From DATEGZ01 sp035279905 (GTDB lineage: Bacteria > Acidobacteriota > Vicinamibacteria > Vicinamibacterales > SCN-69-37), in contig DATEGZ010000117.1 in the NCBI GenBank assembly GCA_035279905.1, positions 1 through 24,248 on the forward strand: a stretch of 24,248 bases of DNA, in the 5' to 3' direction. The notes beneath the pieces are model-generated. The model did not search any database, had not been told where the DNA came from, and saw only the letters and a program-made list of their open reading frames with translations. The number at the start of each line of letters is the position of its first letter. Within the stretch, counting starts at the first letter, position 1. The position numbers and the translations under genes are program-made. Shown one piece after another: positions 15,405 to 24,199 of this stretch.

Positions 15405-17575
15405 CTCCTGAGCCTGCTGCGACAGCGATCAAGACGAGAACCACGCTCGTCGACATCACGAACTGCATCGGCTGCCGCGCCTGCCAGGTCGCGTGCAAGC
15501 AGTGGAACGATCGGCCCGGCGAAGAGACCACGCTCGAGCCGGATCTCGGATTTCAGAATCCCGCGGTGCTCAGCGCGAAGACGCTCACGCTGATCAAGTT
15601 CGACGAGATCCCGGACGAGCAGGCGCCGGGCGGTCTGCGCCTCGTCAACTCAATGTGGCGCTGCCTGCACTGCCTCGAGCCCGCGTGCGTCTCGTCGTGT
15701 CCGACGACGGCGCTCGAGCGCAAGCCCGACGGACCGGTCGTCTACAGCGAGGACCAGTGCATCGGGTGCCGGTACTGCATGTGGGCGTGTCCGTGGGGCG
15801 TGCCATCGGCGGACTGGGACACGCGCTCGCCGAAGATCCACAAGTGCACGCACTGCGCGGATCGCTGCGACCAGGCGGCGCCCGCGGCGCGCAACGAGCA
15901 GCCGCTGACGCCGCAGGAGTCCGAGGACTATCTGGCCAAGATCCAGGTGCCGGCATGCGTGAAGGCGTGTCCGGCCGACGCGCTGCGCTACGGCGACCGC
16001 GACGAGATGCTCGAGGAGGCGCACCGGCGCATGGCGGCGCGCCCCGGGCGCTACGTGGATCACATCTACGGCGAGCACGAAGCGGGCGGCACGACCGTGC
16101 TGTACCTCTCGGCGGTGCCGTTCGACAAGCTCGGCTTTCCTGACGTCGGCACCGAGGCGTATCCGGCGTACACCGAGGGCGCCCTCCACGCCGTACCGCC
16201 GGCCGTGATGACCGTCGGCGCCGTGCTCGGCGGGATCTACGCGTTCCTGAAGCGCCGCGCGGCCGGCGTGGCGGCCGAGCACCACGAGTTCGAGCCGCTG
16301 CGCGCCCCGCTCTGGACGCCGTTCAACGCGGCGATGCTCGCGCTGGTGGCGTTTGGCGCGCTCTCCTTCGTGCTGCGGTTCGTGCTCGGCCTCGGCCACA
16401 GCACGCAGCTCTCAGACACCTACGCGTGGGGACTGTGGATCGTGTTCGATCTCGTGTGGATCGCGATTGCCGCGGGCGCGTTCGCCACGGCCGGCTTGAT
16501 CTACGTCTTCCAGCGAAAAGACTTGTACTCGATGGGCCGATCGGCGGTGCTGATGGGCTTGCTGAGCTACTCGTTCGTCATGGTCACGCTGCTCGCCGAT
16601 CTCGGCTTGCCGCTGCACGCCTATCAGCTCGCGATCCAGGCGCCGCCGCAATCGGCGATGTTCGAAGTGTCGTGGTGCGTCGGGCTGTACGTCACGATCC
16701 TGCTGATCGAGTTCCTGCCCGTGCCGTTCGAGCACTTCGGCTACGCGAACGCGATGGCGATCTGGCGGCGGTGGTCGGGCGCCTACGTCGCGGCGGCCGT
16801 CGCGCTGTTCGTCTACGTTCTGTCGCGCAACGTGCTGTACGCGGCGCTCACGCTGGCGATCTTCTCCGCGCTGGCGTGGATGTTCCGGCCCAAAGGCGGC
16901 CACGCGGAGCCCATCATGCTGGCCATCGCCGCCGTGACGCTGTCGACGATGCACCAGAGCTCGCTCGGCTCGCTGTTCCTCCTCATGCGGGGCGCGCTCG
17001 CGCCGCAGTGGTGGTCGCCGGTGCTGCCCATCTCGTTCTTCCTCTCGGCGATCGCAGCCGGCACCGGGCTGATCATCCTGATCGAGATGTGGATCGCGCG
17101 CGCCTGGAAGCGCGAGCTGCGCATCGCGCAGCTCGCCTCCGTCGGACAGATCACGTTCTGGTCGCTGCTCGTGTACTTCGCGTTCCGGCTCGGCGATATG
17201 GGCGTGCGCGGTCAGCTGGCGGGCGCGTTCTCGGGCCGCACGGGCGCGCTCTTCGCGGCCGAGCTCGTCCTCGGCGGCGCGGTACCGCTGGCGCTGCTCG
17301 CTCGGGCTGACGGACGGCGGCAGCCGCGCCTCTTGTTCATGGGCGCGCTCCTGACGACGCTCGGCGTGATCTTCAACCGCGTGAACGTCGTGCTCTTCGC
17401 GATGCACCTGAAGGGATCGATGCCGCAGATCTCACCCGAGACGTACTCGCCCACGTTCATCGAATGGGGCCTGTCGATCGGGTTGTTCGCCGCGGCGATC
17501 TTCCTGTTCGGCCTGGCGGCTCGACTCATGCCGGTGCTGCCCAGGGAACACCCGGCCTCGCGCGCCGCGATCTGA
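15401..17575 (+). CDS. Fused iron-sulfur / NrfD-type membrane subunit of formate dehydrogenase
   Basis: The 724-residue product joins two subunits that are normally separate. Residues 1-285 are an FdnH-like electron-transfer protein with Cys groups for four [4Fe-4S] clusters: C22/25/28/32, C88/91/96/100, C120/123/126/130, and C149/152/156 with C186/190. A hydrophobic span follows at about 264-283, as in FdnH. Residues 300-724 are an NrfD/HybB-type polytopic protein with about ten membrane spans and the MHQSSLGSLFLLM signature. FdnI, the usual dihaem cytochrome b partner, is not present here, so quinone reduction would use the NrfD part. The start overlaps the previous stop (ATGA) and its own stop overlaps the fdhE start (TGATG), implying translational coupling. 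The iron-sulfur part should face the periplasm, docked to the Tat-exported catalytic subunit. Confidence 0.9.
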   Translation: MTPEPAATAIKTRTTLVDITNCIGCRACQVACKQWNDRPGEETTLEPDLGFQNPAVLSAKTLTLIKFDEIPDEQAPGGLRLVNSMWRCLHCLEPACVSSCPTTALERKPDGPVVYSEDQCIGCRYCMWACPWGVPSADWDTRSPKIHKCTHCADRCDQAAPAARNEQPLTPQESEDYLAKIQVPACVKACPADALRYGDRDEMLEEAHRRMAARPGRYVDHIYGEHEAGGTTVLYLSAVPFDKLGFPDVGTEAYPAYTEGALHAVPPAVMTVGAVLGGIYAFLKRRAAGVAAEHHEFEPLRAPLWTPFNAAMLALVAFGALSFVLRFVLGLGHSTQLSDTYAWGLWIVFDLVWIAIAAGAFATAGLIYVFQRKDLYSMGRSAVLMGLLSYSFVMVTLLADLGLPLHAYQLAIQAPPQSAMFEVSWCVGLYVTILLIEFLPVPFEHFGYANAMAIWRRWSGAYVAAAVALFVYVLSRNVLYAALTLAIFSALAWMFRPKGGHAEPIMLAIAAVTLSTMHQSSLGSLFLLMRGALAPQWWSPVLPISFFLSAIAAGTGLIILIEMWIARAWKRELRIAQLASVGQITFWSLLVYFAFRLGDMGVRGQLAGAFSGRTGALFAAELVLGGAVPLALLARADGRRQPRLLFMGALLTTLGVIFNRVNVVLFAMHLKGSMPQISPETYSPTFIEWGLSIGLFAAAIFLFGLAARLMPVLPREHPASRAAI

Positions 17576-18291
17576 TGACGCTCGCCGACTGGCTGGCGAA
17601 GCATCCGTATCTCGAGCCGGTCGCGGATCTGCATGCCCGCCTCGATGCGGCGCTCGCCGCGATCGCGACGCCCGCCGCCGGCCTCCCGGACTGGGCGGCC
17701 TACGCTCCCGACTTTCACGCAGGCGTCCCGCTCCTCGAGAGCACGGCGGCCGCGATCGACCTCGCGCCCGTCGAACGCACGCTCGAGCCTCTGCTCGCCG
17801 AGCTGTCGAAGACGCCCCTCGCAAATCGCCGCGACGAACCCGGCTGGCAGCGCTTCCTCGGATCGATGATTCTCGCGCGCTATTTGTCGTCCGTCGTGCA
17901 CGCGTTTGGAAGCTGGCGCGATGAGGAGCGTTGGTTCCGGAATGCGTGTCCGACATGCGGCGCGGCGCCGGCGATGGCGCAGCTGATCGGCAACGATCCA
18001 GGACGCGAGCGTCTGCTCAGTTGCGGGTGCTGCCGCACGCGCTGGCGTTTCCAGCGCACGCAGTGTCCGTTTTGTGAAGGCAGCGACGCTCGCCCGGTGG
18101 TGGTGCTGGAGATCGCCGGCGAAGGCGGACTGCGGATCGACTACTGCGAGAGCTGCCGCGGCTACCTCAAGACCTACAACGGCACGGGCAGCGAAGCCGT
18201 GATGCTCGCGGACTGGACGTCACTGCACCTGGACTTCCTCGCGCGCGATCGCGGGCTCGAGCGGCGCGCCGCGTCGCTGTACGCGCTATAG
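17575..18291 (+). CDS. fdhE: Formate dehydrogenase accessory protein FdhE
   Basis: The 238-residue product has the FdhE layout: a helical N-terminal part, then four CXXC-type metal sites at CPTC (125-128), CGCC (150-153), CPFC (164-167) and CESC (191-194), and the GYLKTY phrase. FdhE is needed in the cytoplasm for assembly or activity of Tat-dependent formate dehydrogenases. It is slightly shorter than Escherichia coli FdhE (about 309). ATG 17575 overlaps the preceding stop by one base. Its 3' end overlaps that of the convergent mscS-like gene by six bases, so the two operons meet with no spacer. Confidence 0.9.
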   Translation: MTLADWLAKHPYLEPVADLHARLDAALAAIATPAAGLPDWAAYAPDFHAGVPLLESTAAAIDLAPVERTLEPLLAELSKTPLANRRDEPGWQRFLGSMILARYLSSVVHAFGSWRDEERWFRNACPTCGAAPAMAQLIGNDPGRERLLSCGCCRTRWRFQRTQCPFCEGSDARPVVVLEIAGEGGLRIDYCESCRGYLKTYNGTGSEAVMLADWTSLHLDFLARDRGLERRAASLYAL

Positions 18292-19926
18292 CCCGGGCGG
18301 CGACCAGCGATCCTTCGGCACGACCTTCTTGGCCTGCGGATCGCCCAGGTAGTGCGGCGACATGATCTGGACGCCGGCCTCGTTGAAGGCGTCCTGGATG
18401 TTGGCGTACAGCGCGGCGAGCGTCGGCACGCGCGCGCGCGGATCCTCGAGACCGACCGCGAGCACGTACTTGACGTAAAAATCATCGAGGCCGACCTGCA
18501 TCGCGATCGGCGCCGGATCGCGCCGCACGCCCGGGGTCCGTTCGGCCGCGAGCACCAGCAGCGACTGCACTTGCCGCCACGGCGCGTCGTAGCCGATCGA
18601 CACGGTCGTCGTGGCGAACACGGTCGTCTCCGACGTGCTGCGCGAGTAGTTCGTGATTTCGCGCGAGATCAGGACCGAGTTGGGAATCGTGACCTGCTCG
18701 CTCCACGGCGTGTCGATCTTCATCGACAGCGTGCCCAGGTGCGCCACCGTGCCTTCGAGCTCGCCGACGCGCACGTAGTCGCCCGCGCGCACGGCCCGCG
18801 AGTAGGTGATCGTCAGTCCGCTCATGAGCTGGTTCACGATGCCCGTGGAACCGAGCGAGACGATCAGGCCGAGGAACACGCTGACGCCCTTGAACGCGTC
18901 CGTCCCGCTGCCCGGCAGATAGGGATAGGCGATGACGAGCGCGAACAACCACAGCGCGCCGGTGGCGATCTTTCGCGTCGGCGCCGCCGTCTCCGGGTAG
19001 AGCCAGCTGAGGGTGATGCGCCCTTCCTCGACGGCGACAAAAAACACCTGGACCAGGCGCGCGAGCACGCGCGTCACCATCACGATCAGCGCCACGGTGA
19101 CGAGATCGGGAATCGCGTCGGCGATGCCGAGCCCGAGCCACGCGAGCCGATCGAGCAGGAACCCGCGCAGCGCGTCGCTCCAGGGCCGCGAGTACGGAAA
19201 CCGCCGCAGCACGTACAACAGCCACAGGTAGGCGAAGAGGAGCCCCAGCACGAGCGTGGCGAGATCGATCGCGCGCTTGGCGTAACGGACCAGCCGCGCC
19301 TGGTGCAACAACGCGGCAGCGACCGCAGGCGTGGCCGCGCGATGGCGCCTGGCCGCCGCTGCGAGCCGCCGGCCGGCGGCGCGGTCGAGCCGTCCGAGGA
19401 GCCACAGCAGCCCCGCGAAGATGACCGTCGCGCCCGCGGCCTTCACGGCACCCCACAGGAGCGCGTGCGGGGTCTCGAGCTCCCTCATCTCGTCGAGCGC
19501 CTGCTGCATGCGGGCGAGCGCCGCTGCCGACTTGGTCTCCATCGTCTCGCCGGCCAGCGTGTCGACGTCGGCGGGCACGACGGCGAGAACGCTGCGGCCG
19601 TCCACGCTGAACGCCATCGCTTCGTCGACAGGCGTCATCGTCGCGCGCGCGGGTCCGCCCGCGAGCGCGATCTCGCGCAGGAGCCGGGCGGCGGCGCTCG
19701 CGCGGTCCGCCGAGCTGCGGCCCAGCACCGACGCGCGCAGGACGACGATGTCGCGGTTGGCCAGCTTCATCGTGGCCGGGAGATCAGGCCGCGCGCTGGC
19801 GATGACTTCAGCGACCCACGTGCGTGTCTGCGGTTGCGGTGCGGGCGTCGGGACTTGAGCGGAGGCGGGCCGGGCGACGGACGCCGCGAGCGCCAGGGCG
19901 GCAGCCATCCGAAGCAGCGTGGCCAT
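18286..19926 (-). CDS. MscS-family mechanosensitive channel
   Basis: The 546-residue product has a signal peptide (to about residue 24) and a periplasmic region (about 25-165). It then has several membrane spans and the MscS core: GVSVFLGLIVSLGSTGIVNQLMSGLTI-like pore helix, then RVGELEGTVAHLGTLSMKIDT and TIPNSVLISREITNYSR of the cytoplasmic beta domain. The C-terminal part (YVKYVLAVGLEDP, LYANIQDAFNEAGVQIMSPHY) is the usual alpha/beta domain. It is longer than MscS itself (about 286) and so of the larger MscS-like type. The start lies two bases after the pflA stop, so it is probably co-transcribed with ackA-pflB-pflA. No ribosome site is obvious, and translational coupling is likely. Confidence 0.88.
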   Translation of the reverse strand: MATLLRMAAALALAASVARPASAQVPTPAPQPQTRTWVAEVIASARPDLPATMKLANRDIVVLRASVLGRSSADRASAAARLLREIALAGGPARATMTPVDEAMAFSVDGRSVLAVVPADVDTLAGETMETKSAAALARMQQALDEMRELETPHALLWGAVKAAGATVIFAGLLWLLGRLDRAAGRRLAAAARRHRAATPAVAAALLHQARLVRYAKRAIDLATLVLGLLFAYLWLLYVLRRFPYSRPWSDALRGFLLDRLAWLGLGIADAIPDLVTVALIVMVTRVLARLVQVFFVAVEEGRITLSWLYPETAAPTRKIATGALWLFALVIAYPYLPGSGTDAFKGVSVFLGLIVSLGSTGIVNQLMSGLTITYSRAVRAGDYVRVGELEGTVAHLGTLSMKIDTPWSEQVTIPNSVLISREITNYSRSTSETTVFATTTVSIGYDAPWRQVQSLLVLAAERTPGVRRDPAPIAMQVGLDDFYVKYVLAVGLEDPRARVPTLAALYANIQDAFNEAGVQIMSPHYLGDPQAKKVVPKDRWSPPGL

Positions 19927-19928
19927 GA

Positions 19929-20759
19929 TCAGTGCGCGGTCAAGCCCTCGCTTCGAAAGATCGCGACGGTGCGTTCGTGCAATTCGGTGGAGGGGGGTTC
20001 GCACGTGGCGAGAGTGTAGTTCAAACCCAGCTTCTCCCACTTGAAGCGGCCCATCTGGTGGAACGGGAGGACGTCGACGCGCTCGACGTTGCCCAGGCCC
20101 GCGGCGAAGCGGGCGATCTGCTTCACATCCTCGGGATCGTCGGTGAGCCCGGGCACCAGAACGAATCGCACCCACATCGGCCGCTTGCGCGCGGCGAGGC
20201 GGCGCGCGAACTCGAGCGTCGGCGCGATGTCCATCCCGGTCAGCGCCTTGTGGCGCTCGGGATCCCACGTCTTGATCCCGAGCATGACCAGGTCAATTGT
20301 GTCGAGCTCGGCGTCGCTGAGTTTGTCGCTGTAGTAACCGTTCGTCTCGATGGTCGTGTGGATCCCCATCCCCTTCGCGGCCGCCATCAGCTTCGCGGCA
20401 AAGCGAGGCTGCATGAGCGGCTCGCCCCCGCTCAGCGTGAAGCCGCCGGCCATGACTTTGAGGCCGTGCCGGTACTGGCGCAGCACTTCGGTCGCCCTGG
20501 CAATTGTCACCGGCAAGCCGTTGGTCATCGTCCAGGTGTCGGGGTTGTGGCAGTAGCGGCAGCGCCACATGCACCCCGCGGTCCACGCGACGACGCGCAC
20601 GCCGGGCCCATCGACGGCCGAGCCGGTCGTGAAGGAATGGACAAAGCCGACGTCACCGCTGGCGAGTGCCGAACGCACGTCGGTCTCCGGCACGTCCTTT
20701 CCGAGATCGACACGCAGTTCGAACGGGCTCTTCGCTTCGAGCGTCGGCGTCGCGGACAC
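19929..20759 (-). CDS. pflA: Pyruvate formate-lyase activating enzyme (radical SAM)
   Basis: The 276-residue product has the radical-SAM motif C63-x3-C67-x2-C70 (CMWRCRYC), followed by HNPDTW, then GGFTLSGGEPLMQP and ETNGY. These are diagnostic of PflA, which installs the glycyl radical on PflB using S-adenosylmethionine. The N-terminus has some 35 extra residues compared with Escherichia coli PflA (246). The start is GTG 20759, with GGAG at about seven-base spacing inside the end of pflB. It lies two bases from the pflB stop and two from the mscS-like start. Confidence 0.93.
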   Translation of the reverse strand: MSATPTLEAKSPFELRVDLGKDVPETDVRSALASGDVGFVHSFTTGSAVDGPGVRVVAWTAGCMWRCRYCHNPDTWTMTNGLPVTIARATEVLRQYRHGLKVMAGGFTLSGGEPLMQPRFAAKLMAAAKGMGIHTTIETNGYYSDKLSDAELDTIDLVMLGIKTWDPERHKALTGMDIAPTLEFARRLAARKRPMWVRFVLVPGLTDDPEDVKQIARFAAGLGNVERVDVLPFHQMGRFKWEKLGLNYTLATCEPPSTELHERTVAIFRSEGLTAH

Positions 20760-20761
20760 GA

Positions 20762-22978
20762 TTACGCTCCGTGGAACGTGCGGCTGATCACGTCCATTTG
20801 CTGCTCACGCGTGAGCCGCACGAAGTTGACAGCGTAGCCCGAGACGCGAATCGTGAGGCTCGGGTACTTCTCCGGGTGCTCCATCGCATCCACCAGCGTG
20901 TCGCGGTTCAACACGTTGATGTTCATGTGGTACCCGGTGCTCCCGAAAAAGGCGTCCATGATGCCCGTCAGGTTGTTAGTGCGCTCTTCGGCGGTCCGGC
21001 CGAGGCCGGTCGGCACGAGCGACGAGGTGAGCGAGATGCCGTCCGCGGCGTCGCGGTACGGGATCTTGGCCACCGAGGCGGCTGACGCGTGAATCCCGTG
21101 GCTGTCGCGCCCGTGCATCGGGTTCGCGCCCGGCGCGAACGGCTCGCCGTGCCGCCGCCCGTCCGGCGTGTTGCCGGTCGCCTTGCCGTAGACGACGTTC
21201 GACGTGATCGTCAGCACCGACTGTGTGTGCACGGCGTTGCGGTACGTCGGGTATTTCCGCAGCTTGTGCATGAACGTGGAGACCAGCCACACCGCGATGT
21301 GGTCCACGCGGTTGTCGTTGTTGCCGAACACCGGATACTCGCCTTCCGTCTTGTAGTCGGTCACGAGCCCGGTGTCGTTGCGGATCACGCGGACCTTCGC
21401 GTGCTTGATGGCCGACAGGCTGTCGGCGACGACCGACATGCCGGCCATGCCGAACGCCATCGTGCGCAGCGGCGCGTAGTCGTGCAGCGCCATCTCGATG
21501 CGCTCGTACGCGTATTTGTCGTGCATGTAGTGGATGACGTTCATGGCGTTGACGTACACGCCGGCGAGCCAGTCCATCATCTTCTCGAACTTGTCGACGA
21601 CGTCGTCGAACTCGAGCACGTCCCCCTTGACGGGCGCGAAGGCCGGCCCGATCTGCTCGCCGCTGATCTCGTCGCGGCCGCCGTTGATCGCGTAGAGGAG
21701 GCACTTGGCCAGATTGGCGCGGGCGCCGAAGAACTGCATCTGCTTGCCCACGAGCATCGGCGACACGCAGCACGCGATGGCGCCGTCGTCGCCCCACGTG
21801 CGGCGCATGATCTCGTCGCTCTCGAACTGGAGCGAGCTCGTGTCGATCGCGACCTTCGACGAGAACTTGCGGAACGCGTCGGGCATGCGCGGCGAGTACC
21901 AAATCGTGAGATTCGGCTCGGGCGCGGGGCCGAGGTTGTAGAGCGTCTGCAGGATGCGGAAGCTCGACTTCGTCACGAGCGACCGGCCGTCGTCGCCCAT
22001 GCCGCCGATCGACTCGGTCACCCACGTGGGATCGCCCGCGAACAGGTCGTCGTACTCGGGCGTGCGCAGGAAGCGCACGATGCGCAGCTTGATGACGAAG
22101 TCGTCGATGATTTCCTGCGCCCGCTCCTCGGTCAGCGCGCCGGATTTCAAATCGCGCTCGAAGTAGATGTCGAGGAACGTCGTCGTCCGCCCGAGCGACA
22201 TCGCCGCGCCGTTCTGCTCCTTGACGCCGGCCAGGTAGCCGAAATACAGCCACTGCACGGCCTCGGTCGCGTTCCGCGCCGGCCCCGAGATGTCGAAGCC
22301 GTAGGCCTTCGCCATCTGCTGGAGCTCCTTGAGCGCGCGAATCTGCTCGGCCAGCTCCTCGCGGTCCCGAATGATGTCGTCGGTTGACTGCATCACGTCG
22401 AGATCGTTCTTCTCCTGCTGCTTGCGCTCGATCAGCCGCGCCACGCCGTAGAGCGCGACCCGGCGGTAGTCGCCGATGATGCGGCCGCGGCCGTACGCGT
22501 CCGGCAGCCCGGTGAGGACGTGCGAGCTGCGGCAGCGCCGGATGTCCGCGGTGTAGGCGTCGAACACGCCGTCGTTGTGCGTCTTGCGGTACTTCGTGAA
22601 CGTCTCGACGACGTGCGGGTCGGGCTGGTAGCCGTAGGTCTTGAGCGCGCCGACGATCATGCGAAAGCCGCCGTTCGGCATGATCGCGCGCTTGAGCGGC
22701 GCCTCGGTCTGCAGGCCGACGATGATCTCCCGGTCCTTGTCGATGTAGCCGGGCGCGTGCGCCGTGATCGAGCTCGGAATCGGCGACACGTCGAGCACGC
22801 CCTTCTTGCGCTCCTCGACGAACAGCTTTTGCAGCTTGTCCCAGATCGCCGTCGTGCGCGCCGTCGCCCCCGCGAGAAAGGACTCATCGCCGTCGTACGG
22901 CGTGTAGTTCTGCTGGATGAAGTCCCGGACGTTGATTTCCTTCTGCCAGAGACCGGACTGAAAGCCTTTCCACGCCAT
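20762..22978 (-). CDS. pflB: Pyruvate formate-lyase (formate C-acetyltransferase)
   Basis: The 738-residue product is a full-length PFL. It has the catalytic Cys pair C403-C404 in IACCVSPM and the glycyl-radical segment RVSGYAV near the C-terminus (Gly714). Other family phrases are seen, such as GFDISGPA and TGNTPDGRRHGEPFAPGANP. It converts pyruvate and CoA to acetyl-CoA and formate under anoxic conditions. ATG 22978 is preceded by AGGAG at five-base spacing. It lies between ackA (21 bases upstream) and pflA. Because it yields formate, it links to the formate dehydrogenase operon that converges on this one. Confidence 0.96.
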   Translation of the reverse strand: MAWKGFQSGLWQKEINVRDFIQQNYTPYDGDESFLAGATARTTAIWDKLQKLFVEERKKGVLDVSPIPSSITAHAPGYIDKDREIIVGLQTEAPLKRAIMPNGGFRMIVGALKTYGYQPDPHVVETFTKYRKTHNDGVFDAYTADIRRCRSSHVLTGLPDAYGRGRIIGDYRRVALYGVARLIERKQQEKNDLDVMQSTDDIIRDREELAEQIRALKELQQMAKAYGFDISGPARNATEAVQWLYFGYLAGVKEQNGAAMSLGRTTTFLDIYFERDLKSGALTEERAQEIIDDFVIKLRIVRFLRTPEYDDLFAGDPTWVTESIGGMGDDGRSLVTKSSFRILQTLYNLGPAPEPNLTIWYSPRMPDAFRKFSSKVAIDTSSLQFESDEIMRRTWGDDGAIACCVSPMLVGKQMQFFGARANLAKCLLYAINGGRDEISGEQIGPAFAPVKGDVLEFDDVVDKFEKMMDWLAGVYVNAMNVIHYMHDKYAYERIEMALHDYAPLRTMAFGMAGMSVVADSLSAIKHAKVRVIRNDTGLVTDYKTEGEYPVFGNNDNRVDHIAVWLVSTFMHKLRKYPTYRNAVHTQSVLTITSNVVYGKATGNTPDGRRHGEPFAPGANPMHGRDSHGIHASAASVAKIPYRDAADGISLTSSLVPTGLGRTAEERTNNLTGIMDAFFGSTGYHMNINVLNRDTLVDAMEHPEKYPSLTIRVSGYAVNFVRLTREQQMDVISRTFHGA

Positions 22979-22999
22979 ATCGACTCCTCGACGCCTCGC

Positions 23000-24199
23000 C
23001 TACGAGCGGGCCTCCACCAGTCCCAGCAGCACGCCGGTGTGCCGGGCGATGATCAATTCTTCGTTGGTCGGAATCACCCATGCCGACACGCGGCTGCCGG
23101 CGCGCGAAATCTGCGGGCCGTTCGCGCGGTTCGCGTCCGGATCGAGCTCGATGCCGAGCCACGCCGATGCCTCGACGATCCGGCGGCGGATCTCCGGCGC
23201 GTTCTCGCCGATGCCGGCCGTGAACACCAGCCCGTCGACGCCGCCGAGCACGGCGGCCAGCCCGCCGATTTCCCTCGCCACGCGGTAGACGAAGAAGTCC
23301 ACGGCGAGGCGCGCGGCCGGCTCGGGGTTGTCGACCAGGTCGCGCATGTCGTTGCTGATCCCGGAAATCCCGATCAGCCCCGACTGCTTGTAGAGCATCG
23401 TCTCCACGTCCTTCGCGGAGAGTCCGAGCGTTTGAAACAAGTAGAGGACGATGCCCGGATCGAGCGCGCCGGGCCGCGTGCCCATGCAGAGGCCGTCGAG
23501 CGCCGTGAAGCCGAGCGTGCTGTCGACGCTCTTGCGGTCGCGCATCGCGCACAGGCTCGCGCCGCTGCCGAGGTGCGCGACGACCACGCGGCCCTGCGCG
23601 ATGGCCGGCGCGGCCGCGGGCAGCACCGACGCGATGTACTCGTACGACAGGCCGTGGAATCCGTAGCGCTGCACGCCCTCGTCGCGGATCTTCTTCGGCA
23701 GCGGCACCAGCTCGGCGACCGCCGGCTGGCCGCGGTGAAAACTCGTGTCGAAGCATGCCACTTGCGGCACGCCGGGCAGCCGCTTCGTGACGGCGTCGAT
23801 CGCCGCGAGGTTGTGCGGCTGATGCAGCGGCGCCAGGGGCACCAGCTTCCGGAGCTCGGCCAGCACCTCGGGCGTCACGATCGTCGGCCCGTGAAACCGC
23901 GGGCCCCCGTGCACGACGCGGTGCCCGACACCGAGAAGACGCGCGTTCTTGAAGGTGGCTTGCAGCCACCCGGCGAGCGCATCGAGCGCCGACGATCCGT
24001 CGCGCACGGCCTGCAACGCGATCGGCGCGCCGGCCAGGCGTTGACCCGATCCGTCTTTCGCCGAGAACTTCGGCGCGGTGCCAATGCCCTCGATCTGCCC
24101 GCGGGCTTCGAGCCGCCACGCGCTCCCGGCCGGCTTGTGGTACACGCAGAACTTGAGGCTGGACGACCCCGCGTTGAGCACGACGGCGTAGTCGTTCAT
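23000..24199 (-). CDS. ackA: Acetate kinase
   Basis: The 399-residue product has the standard acetate kinase motifs: NAGSSSLKF at residue 9, GHRVVHGG, FDTSFH, YGFHGLSY, HLGSGASL and FTAGIGENAP. Its length matches the family. It makes ATP and acetate from acetyl phosphate. ATG 24199 has GGGAGG at five-base spacing. It begins the operon visible here; phosphate acetyltransferase is not in the window but may lie just upstream beyond the right edge. Confidence 0.96.
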   Translation of the reverse strand: MNDYAVVLNAGSSSLKFCVYHKPAGSAWRLEARGQIEGIGTAPKFSAKDGSGQRLAGAPIALQAVRDGSSALDALAGWLQATFKNARLLGVGHRVVHGGPRFHGPTIVTPEVLAELRKLVPLAPLHQPHNLAAIDAVTKRLPGVPQVACFDTSFHRGQPAVAELVPLPKKIRDEGVQRYGFHGLSYEYIASVLPAAAPAIAQGRVVVAHLGSGASLCAMRDRKSVDSTLGFTALDGLCMGTRPGALDPGIVLYLFQTLGLSAKDVETMLYKQSGLIGISGISNDMRDLVDNPEPAARLAVDFFVYRVAREIGGLAAVLGGVDGLVFTAGIGENAPEIRRRIVEASAWLGIELDPDANRANGPQISRAGSRVSAWVIPTNEELIIARHTGVLLGLVEARS

